This document shows positions 32,476 to 40,480 of a stretch of 64,000 nt of DNA, in pieces. The position numbers and the translations under genes were made by a program. This DNA comes from Pelethousia sp034928145 (GTDB taxonomy: Bacteria > Bacillota > Clostridia > Christensenellales > CAG-138). Each line of letters begins with the position of its first letter. Positions within the stretch are counted from its first letter, which is position 1. The stretch spans positions 1 to 64,000 of the forward strand of contig JAYFPE010000013.1 of NCBI GenBank assembly GCA_034928145.1, written 5' to 3'. The notes beneath the pieces are model-generated. The model was given only the letters and a program-made list of their open reading frames with translations, made no database searches and was not told the DNA's origin.

Positions 32476-33381
32476 TTGTCACAACCGTCTTTCCCGAACA
32501 ACCCCGATGTAACGCGTGAAGATGTGGTCAACCAGATTCTTTCTTCTATCGCAATGGAAGAGCTAGGACTAAGCCATGTTATTAACGCGGAGGGTGAAAA
32601 GCTACAATATGTTTTGGGCACCTTGCCCGGCATTACCGGCCCCGGGGCTACGATTGAAGACCTGCTGGATACCAATGAGAGCATTCAGACTCTTTTGCAA
32701 AACGCATCTTATAATCAACTGCTTTTAAGATCGAAGATGCAGCAGGCGTTAGCGTCCTCGGAGATGGTAGGCCCTGAAGGCCCTCCGGGCCCCCAGGGCC
32801 CCGCGGGCGATCCGGGCGGCCCGGCCGGCCCCCAGGGTCCACAAGGTCCTGCCGGGCCGATGGGGCCGGCAGGTCCGCAAGGCCCCATCGGAGATACCGG
32901 CCCTGAAGGCCCTGAAGGCCCCGCAGGCCCCCAGGGCGCACAAGGCGCGCAAGGCCCAACCGGCCCCACAGGAACCAATACAACGGCAACTTCCGCCTAT
33001 GCATATGCTTCCGGCACAGCGCTTACCGCCATATTGGCCGGTGTGCCTGTTCCACTGCCCAACGGCCAAATTCTTCCTACCGGCATAACGGTAGATGGAA
33101 CCAATACCACCTTTACGGTGGCGACCGCCGGCCGCTATCGCATCGCATATGCCGTAAATATAACCGCCACGCTTTTGGTGAGTACTCGAATCATGTTGAA
33201 CGGCATAGCCAATACGGCTTCTACGGTTGATCCCGTTCTATCTCTTTCAAATTTCTCCAATGAAATTATGGTGGACTTGGCAGCGGGAACTACCGTACAA
33301 CTGCAGATAGTCGGCATATCCCTCAACCTAACGCTCGCAACAGGTGCAGGGGCCACATTGATGATTACGCGTCTAAGTTAG
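32476..33381 (+). CDS. Collagen-like BclA-type protein
   Basis: 301 residues. The start is TTG at 32476, with agaggtga upstream and paralogue alignment in support. Residues 1-60 are the preface with QILSSIAMEELGLSHVINAE and GEKLQYVLG; about 99-167 is an uninterrupted run of G-x-y triplets (GPQGPAGDPGGPAGPQG style), able to form a collagen triple helix. The last 130 residues (GRYRIAYAVNITATLLVSTR, IMLNGIA) resemble the trimeric jelly-roll head of BclA exosporium glycoproteins. It is 71 nt after the first gene and 12 nt before the third, so the three probably form an operon. Confidence 0.8.
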   Translation: MSQPSFPNNPDVTREDVVNQILSSIAMEELGLSHVINAEGEKLQYVLGTLPGITGPGATIEDLLDTNESIQTLLQNASYNQLLLRSKMQQALASSEMVGPEGPPGPQGPAGDPGGPAGPQGPQGPAGPMGPAGPQGPIGDTGPEGPEGPAGPQGAQGAQGPTGPTGTNTTATSAYAYASGTALTAILAGVPVPLPNGQILPTGITVDGTNTTFTVATAGRYRIAYAVNITATLLVSTRIMLNGIANTASTVDPVLSLSNFSNEIMVDLAAGTTVQLQIVGISLNLTLATGAGATLMITRLS

Positions 33382-33393
33382 GGGGAAATCGCT

Positions 33394-34314
33394 ATGTCAC
33401 TGCCACAATTCTCCGAAACATCCGGCTTGAGCAGGCAAGATGCAATCAATCAAGTGATTTCCTCCATTGCCTCCGAGGAACTGGCGCTCAGCCACGTTAT
33501 CAATACGGAGGGAGAGAAGATTCAATATGCCGTTGGTACCATCCCCGGGCTGGTAGGCGGTTCCACAATTGAGGATGTAACCAATATAAATAACAGTGCG
33601 GCCGATATGTTGGGCACAGTATTAGAGAACCAAATTATCTTAACGGGGAAGCTGACGCAGGCTTTGCAGGCTCCTGTATTTCCGGGCCCTGCCGGCCCGC
33701 AGGGGCCAATTGGCCCGGCAGGGCCGGACACTGGGCCCGAGGGCCCTATAGGGCCTGTAGGAATTGCAGGCCCCGTTGGGCCACAAGGATTGCCCGGGCC
33801 GGTTGGAGCGCAAGGCCCTGCCGGCCCCACAGGCCCAACTGGTGCGGCCGGTATCACCGGTATCGCAGGCCCGGCCGGCGCTCCTGCGCCGACTCCGCCG
33901 CCTTCCGCTACAGCCGGCTTTGCGGCGAATACGGCAGGCGGCCTGATAGCAGTTTTAGTTGCCGGGACCAACATTTCCTTCCCGAGCGTACAACTTCTTT
34001 CCCCTGATATCACGCTCACTAACGGGAATACCTTATTTACAGTGAACACAACAGGGCTCTACCGTATATCCTACCATGTAAACACAACTGCTACTGTTTT
34101 ATTGGGGACGCGCTTAGTGATCAATGGGGGCAATATTCCGCAGTCCACTGTTCCGCCTGCCATTGCTCTATCCCAGTATTACAATGAAATTGAGGTAAGC
34201 CTTACCGCGGGCGCTACCATACTGCTGCAAATGTATGCGCCCCTACTGGCGGGCGCAGCAACACTGCTTGGCGGGAGCCTGGGTGCTTCGATGATGATTA
34301 TTCGGATCGGTTAG
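33394..34314 (+). CDS. Collagen-like BclA-type protein
   Basis: 306 residues; ATG with taggggg upstream. The preface contains QVISSIASEELALSHVINTE and GEKIQYAVGTIPGL, then G-x-y repeats about residues 98-165 with one break (GPDTGPEGP) and a proline-rich end (GAPAPTPPP). The C-terminal jelly-roll-like head (GLYRISYHVNTTATVLLGTR, LVINGG) is paralogous to that of the preceding protein. Threonine and alanine in the G-x-y region could carry O-glycans, as in BclA; this is not shown by the sequence. Last gene before a clear terminator. Confidence 0.8.
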   Translation: MSLPQFSETSGLSRQDAINQVISSIASEELALSHVINTEGEKIQYAVGTIPGLVGGSTIEDVTNINNSAADMLGTVLENQIILTGKLTQALQAPVFPGPAGPQGPIGPAGPDTGPEGPIGPVGIAGPVGPQGLPGPVGAQGPAGPTGPTGAAGITGIAGPAGAPAPTPPPSATAGFAANTAGGLIAVLVAGTNISFPSVQLLSPDITLTNGNTLFTVNTTGLYRISYHVNTTATVLLGTRLVINGGNIPQSTVPPAIALSQYYNEIEVSLTAGATILLQMYAPLLAGAATLLGGSLGASMMIIRIG

Positions 34315-34323
34315 CCTCAAATT

Positions 34324-34352
34324 AAATCCCCCTGGCTTTGCCGGGGGGATTT
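34324..34352 (+). terminator. Terminator of the collagen-like cluster
   Basis: AAATCCCCC-tggctttgcc-GGGGGGATTT forms a strong hairpin ending in T residues, 10 nt after the stop of the third collagen-like gene. It also faces the end of the convergent gene at 34386. Confidence 0.8.
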
Positions 34353-34385
34353 CACCCGATCCGATGATGATGAGCAAGCTGCTAA

Positions 34386-34973
34386 TCAAATGTGCCAAGC
34401 AGCTTTGCTGCGGCGAAGCGCAAATGCCGCCGCGCACAGGGCCGACAAGGACAGGCATAGATAAGGGAGCGCGTTAACGGCGTCTCCCGTTTTGGGGATG
34501 TTTATGCCACCCGGGGCCGTATAGTAGGCGGACGGATAGTAGTAATAGTCAGCCGGATAATAGACGGACGGATAATAGGCCGAATAGCAGGCGGACGGGC
34601 TGTAGTTATTATAACTATATCCGCCGGTGGTGGAGCCGCTCGACGAGGGTTTAGCCGGCGTGAATTCCCATGCGCCATATAGGGTCATGCTTTCGGTTAC
34701 CTTATCCGTGCTGAAATTCCATTTTTGCTTCAAGTCGGAATCCTTGTACCAACCGTTAAACACATAGTACGCTCTGCTTACGACCGAAAGGCTAGGCGCA
34801 GAGATCGTTGTCGCGGTTGCTACGTTTATGGCTGCAGGTGTCCCAACTCCATCGTTAATACTAAAGCTGACGGTATAGGGAGGATCAGCGGCAAGCGCTA
34901 CCGCAGGCAGTAACGAGAAAACCAGGATGCAAGCGCAAAGCAAGCTGAGCGGCCTTTTCCCCATCCTTAACAT
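34386..34973 (-). CDS. Small surface protein: InlB-type repeat, Tyr-rich linker, LPxTG-like anchor
   Basis: 195 residues. Signal peptide to about residue 28 (LSLLCACILVFSLLPAVALA); about 34-102 is one Listeria-Bacteroides repeat (NGWYKDSDLKQKWNFSTDKV); about 115-152 is a Tyr/Pro/Ser-rich linker (YYPSVYYPADYYYYPSAYY). IPKTGD near residue 157 followed by a hydrophobic segment and RRSK fits a sortase signal with Ile replacing Leu. The start at 34973 has gggggaatagact upstream and a near-consensus promoter. The wall location is well supported; the role is unknown. The same repeat family occurs in the surface protein at 14303-16228. Confidence 0.8.
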   Translation of the reverse strand: MLRMGKRPLSLLCACILVFSLLPAVALAADPPYTVSFSINDGVGTPAAINVATATTISAPSLSVVSRAYYVFNGWYKDSDLKQKWNFSTDKVTESMTLYGAWEFTPAKPSSSGSTTGGYSYNNYSPSACYSAYYPSVYYPADYYYYPSAYYTAPGGINIPKTGDAVNALPYLCLSLSALCAAAFALRRSKAAWHI

Positions 34974-35037
34974 AGTCTATTCCCCCAGATTTGATATTTT
35001 AGAGCTTATGGAAGGATAAAAATCCCTTTCCTGTATT

Positions 35038-35066
35038 AGTATACATCCATTTTCGTGCGGTTTCAA
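35038..35066 (-). promoter_or_regulatory. Promoter of the LPxTG-like surface gene
   Basis: Minus-strand TTGAAA (35061-35066), 17-nt spacer, TATACT (35038-35043), about 65 nt upstream of the start codon. The remaining part of 34974-35323 holds the rpe terminator and nothing else that I recognise. Confidence 0.7.
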
Positions 35067-35225
35067 CCATAATTTACATATTTCCCCTTCTTCTTTTTTC
35101 ATAGTGGCGTTATATTTTGGGCCTATCTCCTATGTTCCTTAAAATTCGATATAGCCGTGTGCGACAATCCATCGAAAATCACAAGCGCATAAATACCCAT
35201 CCATGCATAATCGGCTGGCAAGGAA

Positions 35226-35255
35226 AAGCCGAAGCGGCCATTCCGCTTCGGCTTT
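35226..35255 (-). terminator. Terminator of the yicC-rpe operon
   Basis: AAGCCGAAGCGG-5 nt-CCGCTTCGGCTT is a perfect 12-bp stem about 70 nt beyond the rpe stop. On the minus strand it is followed by TTCC, so the U-tract is short. Confidence 0.65.
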
Positions 35256-35323
35256 AGTTCGATTCTGCAATATTTTCGGCTTAATTTGCGGCTATTGGGG
35301 TGCGACCGTTTGCGCTTGCTCCC

Positions 35324-35971
35324 CTACCCTTCCCGCAAGAGGCGGATCATCTCGGCCGGATCTACTGCGGAAAAAACGCTGTTGCCGGCCACCAGTACGT
35401 CGGCCCCGGCCTCTTTGCAAAGGCGAGCGGTTTCCGGGTTGATGCCCCCATCCACCTCGATCTCGTAGGCCAGGCCCTGTTCCTGTGCCCATTGGCGCAG
35501 AGCGCGCAGCTTGGGCAGCACGGCGGGTATAAACTTCTGCCCGCCCGCGCCGGGGTTGACGGACATCACCAGGATGATGTCGCACATTTCGAGCAAAGGC
35601 TCCGCCATCAAGGCGGGGGTGCCGGGGTTGAGCACAACGCCCGCCCTGCAGCCCAGGCTATGGATGCGCTGGAGGGTGCGATGGGCGTGCCTGTCCGCCT
35701 CCACGTGGATGGTGATGATATTCGCGCCTGCCTCGGCAAATGCCTCGATCTGCGTTTCCGGGTGCTCTACCATCAAGTGCACATCAATGGGCAGATCGGT
35801 ATAGGGCCGCAAGGCCTTGCACAGGCCATGGCCGAAGGTGATGGCAGGCACAAAAGAGCCATCCATCACGTCAAAATGCACGTAATCCGCCTGCCAATCC
35901 GCCAAGCGGGCCACGGCCTGGCCCATATTGGCATAATCGGCGGAAAGCACGGAAGGAGCAATCTTAATCAT
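35324..35971 (-). CDS. rpe: Ribulose-phosphate 3-epimerase
   Basis: 215 residues, full length for the family. It interconverts ribulose 5-phosphate and xylulose 5-phosphate in the pentose phosphate pathway. MIKIAPSVLSADYANMG, VHFDVMDGSFVPAITFG (metal-binding His and catalytic Asp), DVHLMVEHPE, MSVNPGAGGQKFIP and EVDGGINPET are all present in order of the TIM barrel. It overlaps the end of rsgA by 8 nt and is the last gene of the 13-gene core operon, the same position as in Bacillus. Confidence 0.97.
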   Translation of the reverse strand: MIKIAPSVLSADYANMGQAVARLADWQADYVHFDVMDGSFVPAITFGHGLCKALRPYTDLPIDVHLMVEHPETQIEAFAEAGANIITIHVEADRHAHRTLQRIHSLGCRAGVVLNPGTPALMAEPLLEMCDIILVMSVNPGAGGQKFIPAVLPKLRALRQWAQEQGLAYEIEVDGGINPETARLCKEAGADVLVAGNSVFSAVDPAEMIRLLREG

Positions 35972-36839
35972 AGCGGTGTTTCCTCATTTCTTTGAGTTCT
36001 TCTATAAAAGCCCGGTAGCGTTCGTACCTGTCCGGGTGCAGGCCGCCCGTTTGCAGAAGGGGCTTGACTGCGCAGCCCGGCTCGCTGATGTGCAGGCATT
36101 CGGGAAAGCGGCAGGTTCCCGCCAAGGAAGCCATTTCCGGGTAGAAGGCGCAGAGCTCCCAGGGCTCCATTTGCGCCATATCCAATAGGCTAAAGCCCGG
36201 CGTATCGACTATCGCGCCGTCAAACGCCGGGAAGAGCTCCGCGTGGCGGGTTGTGTGCCTGCCTCGTTCGGTTTTACGGGAGAGATCCCCAACCTCTTGG
36301 CCGATGCCCGGCAGCAGAGCATTTAAAAGGGAGGTTTTGCCCACGGCACTCTGGCCGGCAAAGCAGCTCACGCATCCCTCCAGGGCCGCGCGCACAGCCC
36401 CTACCCCCTCGCCCGTTTTGGCTGACACGACCAGCACCGGGTAACCGGCAGGCTTATATTGGGCAATCAGCGCCTCGCAGGCCCGCGCTTCCGCCTCGTC
36501 GCACTTGTTGCAAAGGAGGATGGGGGCTATGCTAAGCTTGCCGCATTGGATCAGCAGCTTATCGCATAAAAGCAGATCCATCTGCGGCCGGGAAGCGGCA
36601 AGCATGATAAACAGCTGATCCACATTGGCCACAGCCGGGCGCAAAAGCAGGTTTTTGCGGGGATGGATTTCCAGCAGGTAGCCTTTGCCGTCTGCGCTGG
36701 TCTCGAAGGTTGCCCAATCCCCAGGCACAGGCGTCAGGCCCTCCTTGCGAAAGCGGCCCCTGGCCTTGCAAACATAGCTGTCCGCCCCGCATTGCAGGGT
36801 ATAAAAGCTGCCGATGCCTTTTAAAATACGGCCTTCCAT
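35964..36839 (-). CDS. rsgA: Ribosome small-subunit GTPase RsgA
   Basis: 291 residues. Circularly permuted GTPase that helps 30S maturation: N-terminal OB fold (1-70), then G4 NKCDEAE before G1 GQSAVGKTSLLNALL and G3 DTPGFSL, which is the permuted order. A C-terminal zinc site is formed by C-RFPEC-LHISEPGC. It lies 4 nt after the PASTA kinase gene and overlaps rpe. The kinase-GTPase adjacency is conserved in Firmicutes, and PrkC is known to phosphorylate this GTPase in Bacillus. Confidence 0.97.
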   Translation of the reverse strand: MEGRILKGIGSFYTLQCGADSYVCKARGRFRKEGLTPVPGDWATFETSADGKGYLLEIHPRKNLLLRPAVANVDQLFIMLAASRPQMDLLLCDKLLIQCGKLSIAPILLCNKCDEAEARACEALIAQYKPAGYPVLVVSAKTGEGVGAVRAALEGCVSCFAGQSAVGKTSLLNALLPGIGQEVGDLSRKTERGRHTTRHAELFPAFDGAIVDTPGFSLLDMAQMEPWELCAFYPEMASLAGTCRFPECLHISEPGCAVKPLLQTGGLHPDRYERYRAFIEELKEMRKHRYD

Positions 36840-36843
36840 CGGC

Positions 36844-38697
36844 TTAGCGAGGATTGAAGGCGGCGGTGATGCGCTTGACCTCCACCCCGCCTACATAAAC
36901 GATGCAGGTGCGCTCCCCTTGTACGCGCAAATGGCCCGTAAAGGAAATGGGCTGCTGCTTGCCTATGCCCAGGGTCTGCTCAAAGAGCACGGCCTCGGCC
37001 CCGCTATCGAGCAGCGCCGTAACCACCACGGGCTGCTCCGCCTTCTCGATATCCAGATTGATGGCGATATCCGCCCCGTAATCCCCTAAATAGGTGCGGC
37101 TCACCCACAGCTCCACCAGGGCCCCCTGCTCCGCGCTCATGCCCGAAGGCGGGCTTTGGCGCTGCACCTTATCTTCTTCCATACCTGCCTCGGGGGTTAT
37201 ATAGCGCACCCAGATGTGCGCAAATCCGTTCTTCTGGGCAGCTTCTACGGCCAGCGAAGGGCTCATGCCGGTAAAGGCGGGCATTTCCACGCCCGGCGCT
37301 TCCGTGCCGCTGATCCAGATATTCACGCTCTCCCCCGGCTCCATGCGGATGCCTTCCTCCGGCTCCTGGCGGATAATCTGGCCCTCCGGCTGGTCGCTGA
37401 GGGTATATTGGGCCTGCCCTAGCTCCAAATCTTCTTCCGCTAACAGCAGCAGGGCATCCTGCAAAGTTTTGCCCACCAGTGGCGGCGCCAAGGCCACACT
37501 GCCGCCGGAGCTGACCACCACCGTGATCACATCCCCCTGCTTGCCGCTCACACCCTTGGCTGGAACCTGGGAAATCACCTGGCCCTCCGGGAATTCTTCG
37601 CTGTTGATATAATCCCCCACCGCCACCTTGAAACCGCGCAGGGAGGCTAGCTCCCGGGCTTCCTCCAAAGGTTTGCCCATGAGGGTGGGCACGATGAATT
37701 CGCTCACGCCCTCTTCATTCCGATCCCGCAGGGATTGCACGATGAGAAAGGCGCTGGCAAACAGGCCCAACACCACCACCACAGCCAGGGCGATGTTGCC
37801 GAGGCTCGGACCGCGATTCTTGCGGTCCCTCCCGGCAAGCATGCGGTTCATGCGGGCAAATTTGCCGTGCGGCTCTCGCAGGGCGCGTAAAAGATCCGCC
37901 CGCATGGCAGCCGCACTAGGGTAGCGCAGGGCCGGCGTTTTTGCCGTGCCCTTAACCACCACATCGCTTAGCGCCCTGGGCAGGCGCGGATTCACCTCGA
38001 TGGGCGGGATGATCTCCTCCTGCAAATGCTTAAGGGCAATGGCTACGGAATTATCGCCCGCAAAGGGCACCTGGCCCGTAAGCATTTCATAGAGCATCAC
38101 GGCGCAGGAATAGATATCGCTCTCCGCCGTGGCCACATCGCCGCGGGCCTGCTCGGGCGAGATATAATGCACGGAGCCGATCACATTGGTACCCGCAAAG
38201 GTGCGTGTGGTGGCGGCCGTATCCCGGGCGATGCCGAAATCCGCCAGCTTGGCCTTGCCCTTTGGGGTGATCATCACATTCTGCGGCTTAACGTCCCTGT
38301 GGATGATGCCCCATTCGTGGGCGTGCTCCAGCGCGTCGAGCACCTGGCAGGCAATGCCCACCGCAGCCTTGGGCGAAAGGGCGCCCTTTTGCTGAATCAG
38401 TTCTTTGAGGGTGCCGCCCTCCACATATTCCATCACGATATAGGTCGCGCCGGTGCTTTCATCCTCACCTACGTCGTAACTCTCCACGATGCTGGGGTGG
38501 GAAAGGCTGAGCACGGCCTGGGCCTCCCGGGCAAAACGGCGCACGAACTCTGCATCGTCCCTGTGCTCATCCTTGAGCATCTTGATGGCAACGGCGCGAT
38601 TATCCAGCTGATCATAGGCCTTATAGACGTTGGACATGCCGCCCGAGCCGATCAGGCTCTCCACCAGGTAGCGGCCGCCAAGGAGCGTATCGATCAT
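36844..38697 (-). CDS. prkC: PASTA-domain Ser/Thr protein kinase
   Basis: 617 residues. Hanks-type kinase (about 1-270) with GSGGMSNVYKAYD (Gly loop), AIKML (Lys), HRDVKPQN (catalytic loop) and DFGIARD; one membrane segment near 305-327 (IALAVVVVLGLFASAFLIV). Three extracellular PASTA repeats (about 340-545) should bind peptidoglycan fragments. A further 70-residue C-terminal domain has no obvious match. It senses wall fragments and controls growth or spore germination in relatives. Its start overlaps the phosphatase stop by 4 nt. Confidence 0.96.
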   Translation of the reverse strand: MIDTLLGGRYLVESLIGSGGMSNVYKAYDQLDNRAVAIKMLKDEHRDDAEFVRRFAREAQAVLSLSHPSIVESYDVGEDESTGATYIVMEYVEGGTLKELIQQKGALSPKAAVGIACQVLDALEHAHEWGIIHRDVKPQNVMITPKGKAKLADFGIARDTAATTRTFAGTNVIGSVHYISPEQARGDVATAESDIYSCAVMLYEMLTGQVPFAGDNSVAIALKHLQEEIIPPIEVNPRLPRALSDVVVKGTAKTPALRYPSAAAMRADLLRALREPHGKFARMNRMLAGRDRKNRGPSLGNIALAVVVVLGLFASAFLIVQSLRDRNEEGVSEFIVPTLMGKPLEEARELASLRGFKVAVGDYINSEEFPEGQVISQVPAKGVSGKQGDVITVVVSSGGSVALAPPLVGKTLQDALLLLAEEDLELGQAQYTLSDQPEGQIIRQEPEEGIRMEPGESVNIWISGTEAPGVEMPAFTGMSPSLAVEAAQKNGFAHIWVRYITPEAGMEEDKVQRQSPPSGMSAEQGALVELWVSRTYLGDYGADIAINLDIEKAEQPVVVTALLDSGAEAVLFEQTLGIGKQQPISFTGHLRVQGERTCIVYVGGVEVKRITAAFNPR

Positions 38698-39419
38698 TGT
38701 CCCTCCTCATTGCGTATCAGCGCCACGCTGATATTATCGGTGGAGCCGCCATAGAGGGCGATCTCCACCAGCCTTTCGCAGGCTGCTTCCATATCCTCTT
38801 CCTCCCGCAGCACGCGGGCCATCTCCGCATCCTCCAGCACGCCGAAGAGCCCATCCGTGCAGAGCATGAGCATATCCCCGGCTTTCCAGCTGCCCTTGAA
38901 AACATCCGCCTGCTCCTGTTCGCGGGTTCCGAGGGCGCGGGTGATGATATTGCGCCGGGGGTGGCGCGCGGCCTCCTCCCGGGTGATCTGTCCGGCAGCG
39001 ACCAACTCCGCCACATAGGAATGATCCTCCGTGACCTGGGTAAGGGAATCGCCGTCGAAATAATACAGGCGGCTATCGCCGATAGTGGCCGCCACATAGC
39101 GGCTTTTAAAGGCCATGGCCAGCACCAGCGTGGTGCCCATGCCGCGGCAGTTGGGCGTGGCGATGGAATAATCATAGATCACGGCGTTGGCCTTGGAGAG
39201 CGCCTTGAGGATCAAATCCTCCGGGCTGCCCAGGCCCCCGCGCTTAAGCTCCGCCACCACGGTTTCCACGGCCAGGGCGCTGGCCGTGCTGCCCGCGTTA
39301 TGGCCGCCCATGCCATCCGCCACCACGGCCAGCGCGATCTCGCCCGGACGGGCCGGGATAAACAGGCAATCCTCGTTGCGTATGCGCTTACCCTGCTCAC
39401 TTTTGGCGGCATACCTCAC
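38694..39419 (-). CDS. stp: PP2C-type Ser/Thr phosphatase
   Basis: 241 residues. The start is GTG at 39419 (V-R-Y-A-A-K-S-E-Q), chosen because aaggagag lies 8 nt upstream and the GTG overlaps the rlmN stop by 4 nt; an upstream in-frame start would run into rlmN. It has the metal-binding motifs RNEDC, VADGMGGHNAG, GDSRLYYF, CTDGLFGVL and GSTDNISV of PP2C phosphatases. It reverses the phosphorylation made by the adjacent PASTA kinase. Confidence 0.96.
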   Translation of the reverse strand: MRYAAKSEQGKRIRNEDCLFIPARPGEIALAVVADGMGGHNAGSTASALAVETVVAELKRGGLGSPEDLILKALSKANAVIYDYSIATPNCRGMGTTLVLAMAFKSRYVAATIGDSRLYYFDGDSLTQVTEDHSYVAELVAAGQITREEAARHPRRNIITRALGTREQEQADVFKGSWKAGDMLMLCTDGLFGVLEDAEMARVLREEEDMEAACERLVEIALYGGSTDNISVALIRNEEGQ

Positions 39420-40480
39420 GTTTTGCTCTCTCCTTCTCTTTCTTGCATCACGCGGCGGCGCAGCTGGCCGCACGCGCCCTCAATATCCGTGCCCATCTCC
39501 CGCCGCACCGTGGCGCTCACGCCTTTTTCTTCGAGCCAGGCGGCAAATTGGTGGGCCTGCTCCCGGCTCACGCCTGCGAGGCCCCGCTCCTTCACGGGGT
39601 TGAGGGGAATAAGGTTCACATGGCAGTTCACGCCCTTCAAAAGGGCGGCCAGGCGGGCCGCGTCCTGTCTGGAAGCGTTCTGCCCTTCCATCAAAGCGTA
39701 TTCAAAAATCACCCGGCGGCCGGTCTTTTCAGCATATTGCTTGGCAGCCGGCAAAAGCGCGCCAAGGTCATAGCGCCTGTTCACGGGCATGATGCGGCTG
39801 CGGCTCTCGTCGTCCACCGCGTGCAGGGAGATAGAGAGGGTCACATGCGGCGCTTCTTCCATGAAGCGGAGCAGTTCCGGCACCAGCCCGCAGGTAGAGA
39901 GAGAAATGTTGCGCGGGCTGATGTTCATGCCTTCCGCCGCCGTGACCAGACGCAGGAATTTAACCACGTTATCGTAATTATCCAGGGGTTCGCCGCTGCC
40001 CATCAGCACGATGTTGGTAACGGAGCGGGCCTTGTCCGGCCCATGCGGCTCATCCGCCTCGGCGCAGGCAATGAAGGAGAGCATTTCGCCCGGCAAAAGG
40101 TCTCGAACGCACCCCTCCAAGGTAGAGGCGCAAAAGGCGCAGCCCATGCGGCAACCCACTTGGGTGGAGATGCAGAGGGTATTGCCATGGTGGTAGCGCA
40201 TCAGCACCCCCTCCACCAAATTGCCATCCTCCAATTCAAACAGATATTTAACAGTCCCATCCTTGGCGGAAACGCGCTTATCGTAAACCTTAGAGCCGCC
40301 ATAGGGCAATTCTGCCAACTTTTGACGCAGGCCCCTGGGCAGGTTGGTCATGGCCTCCGGCCGCGCGCCCTTGGCGAGCCAGGAGAATACCTGCCCCGCA
40401 CGGAAAGCAGGCTCCCTCCATCCCGTCAGCAAGGCTTTCAACTCGTTTATATCCATGGAAGCCAAATGCCGCTCATCCAT
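39416..40480 (-). CDS. rlmN: 23S rRNA/tRNA adenine-C2 methyltransferase RlmN
   Basis: 354 residues from MDERHLASMDINEL; the start was placed at 40480 by ggagaaacggc upstream and by family length. Radical-SAM enzyme that methylates A2503 of 23S rRNA and A37 of some tRNAs. C110-x3-C114-x2-C117 (CRMGCAFCAS) binds the 4Fe-4S cluster; GSGEPLDNYDNV and SLHAVDDESRSRIMPVN are also typical. It overlaps the rsmB stop by 8 nt and the phosphatase start by 4 nt, so translation is coupled on both sides. Confidence 0.96.
   Translation of the reverse strand: MDERHLASMDINELKALLTGWREPAFRAGQVFSWLAKGARPEAMTNLPRGLRQKLAELPYGGSKVYDKRVSAKDGTVKYLFELEDGNLVEGVLMRYHHGNTLCISTQVGCRMGCAFCASTLEGCVRDLLPGEMLSFIACAEADEPHGPDKARSVTNIVLMGSGEPLDNYDNVVKFLRLVTAAEGMNISPRNISLSTCGLVPELLRFMEEAPHVTLSISLHAVDDESRSRIMPVNRRYDLGALLPAAKQYAEKTGRRVIFEYALMEGQNASRQDAARLAALLKGVNCHVNLIPLNPVKERGLAGVSREQAHQFAAWLEEKGVSATVRREMGTDIEGACGQLRRRVMQEREGESKT

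Noticed and set aside
32760..33900. GC-rich short-period repeats
   Set aside because: They are the G-x-y codons of collagen-like genes, not a non-coding satellite or CRISPR.
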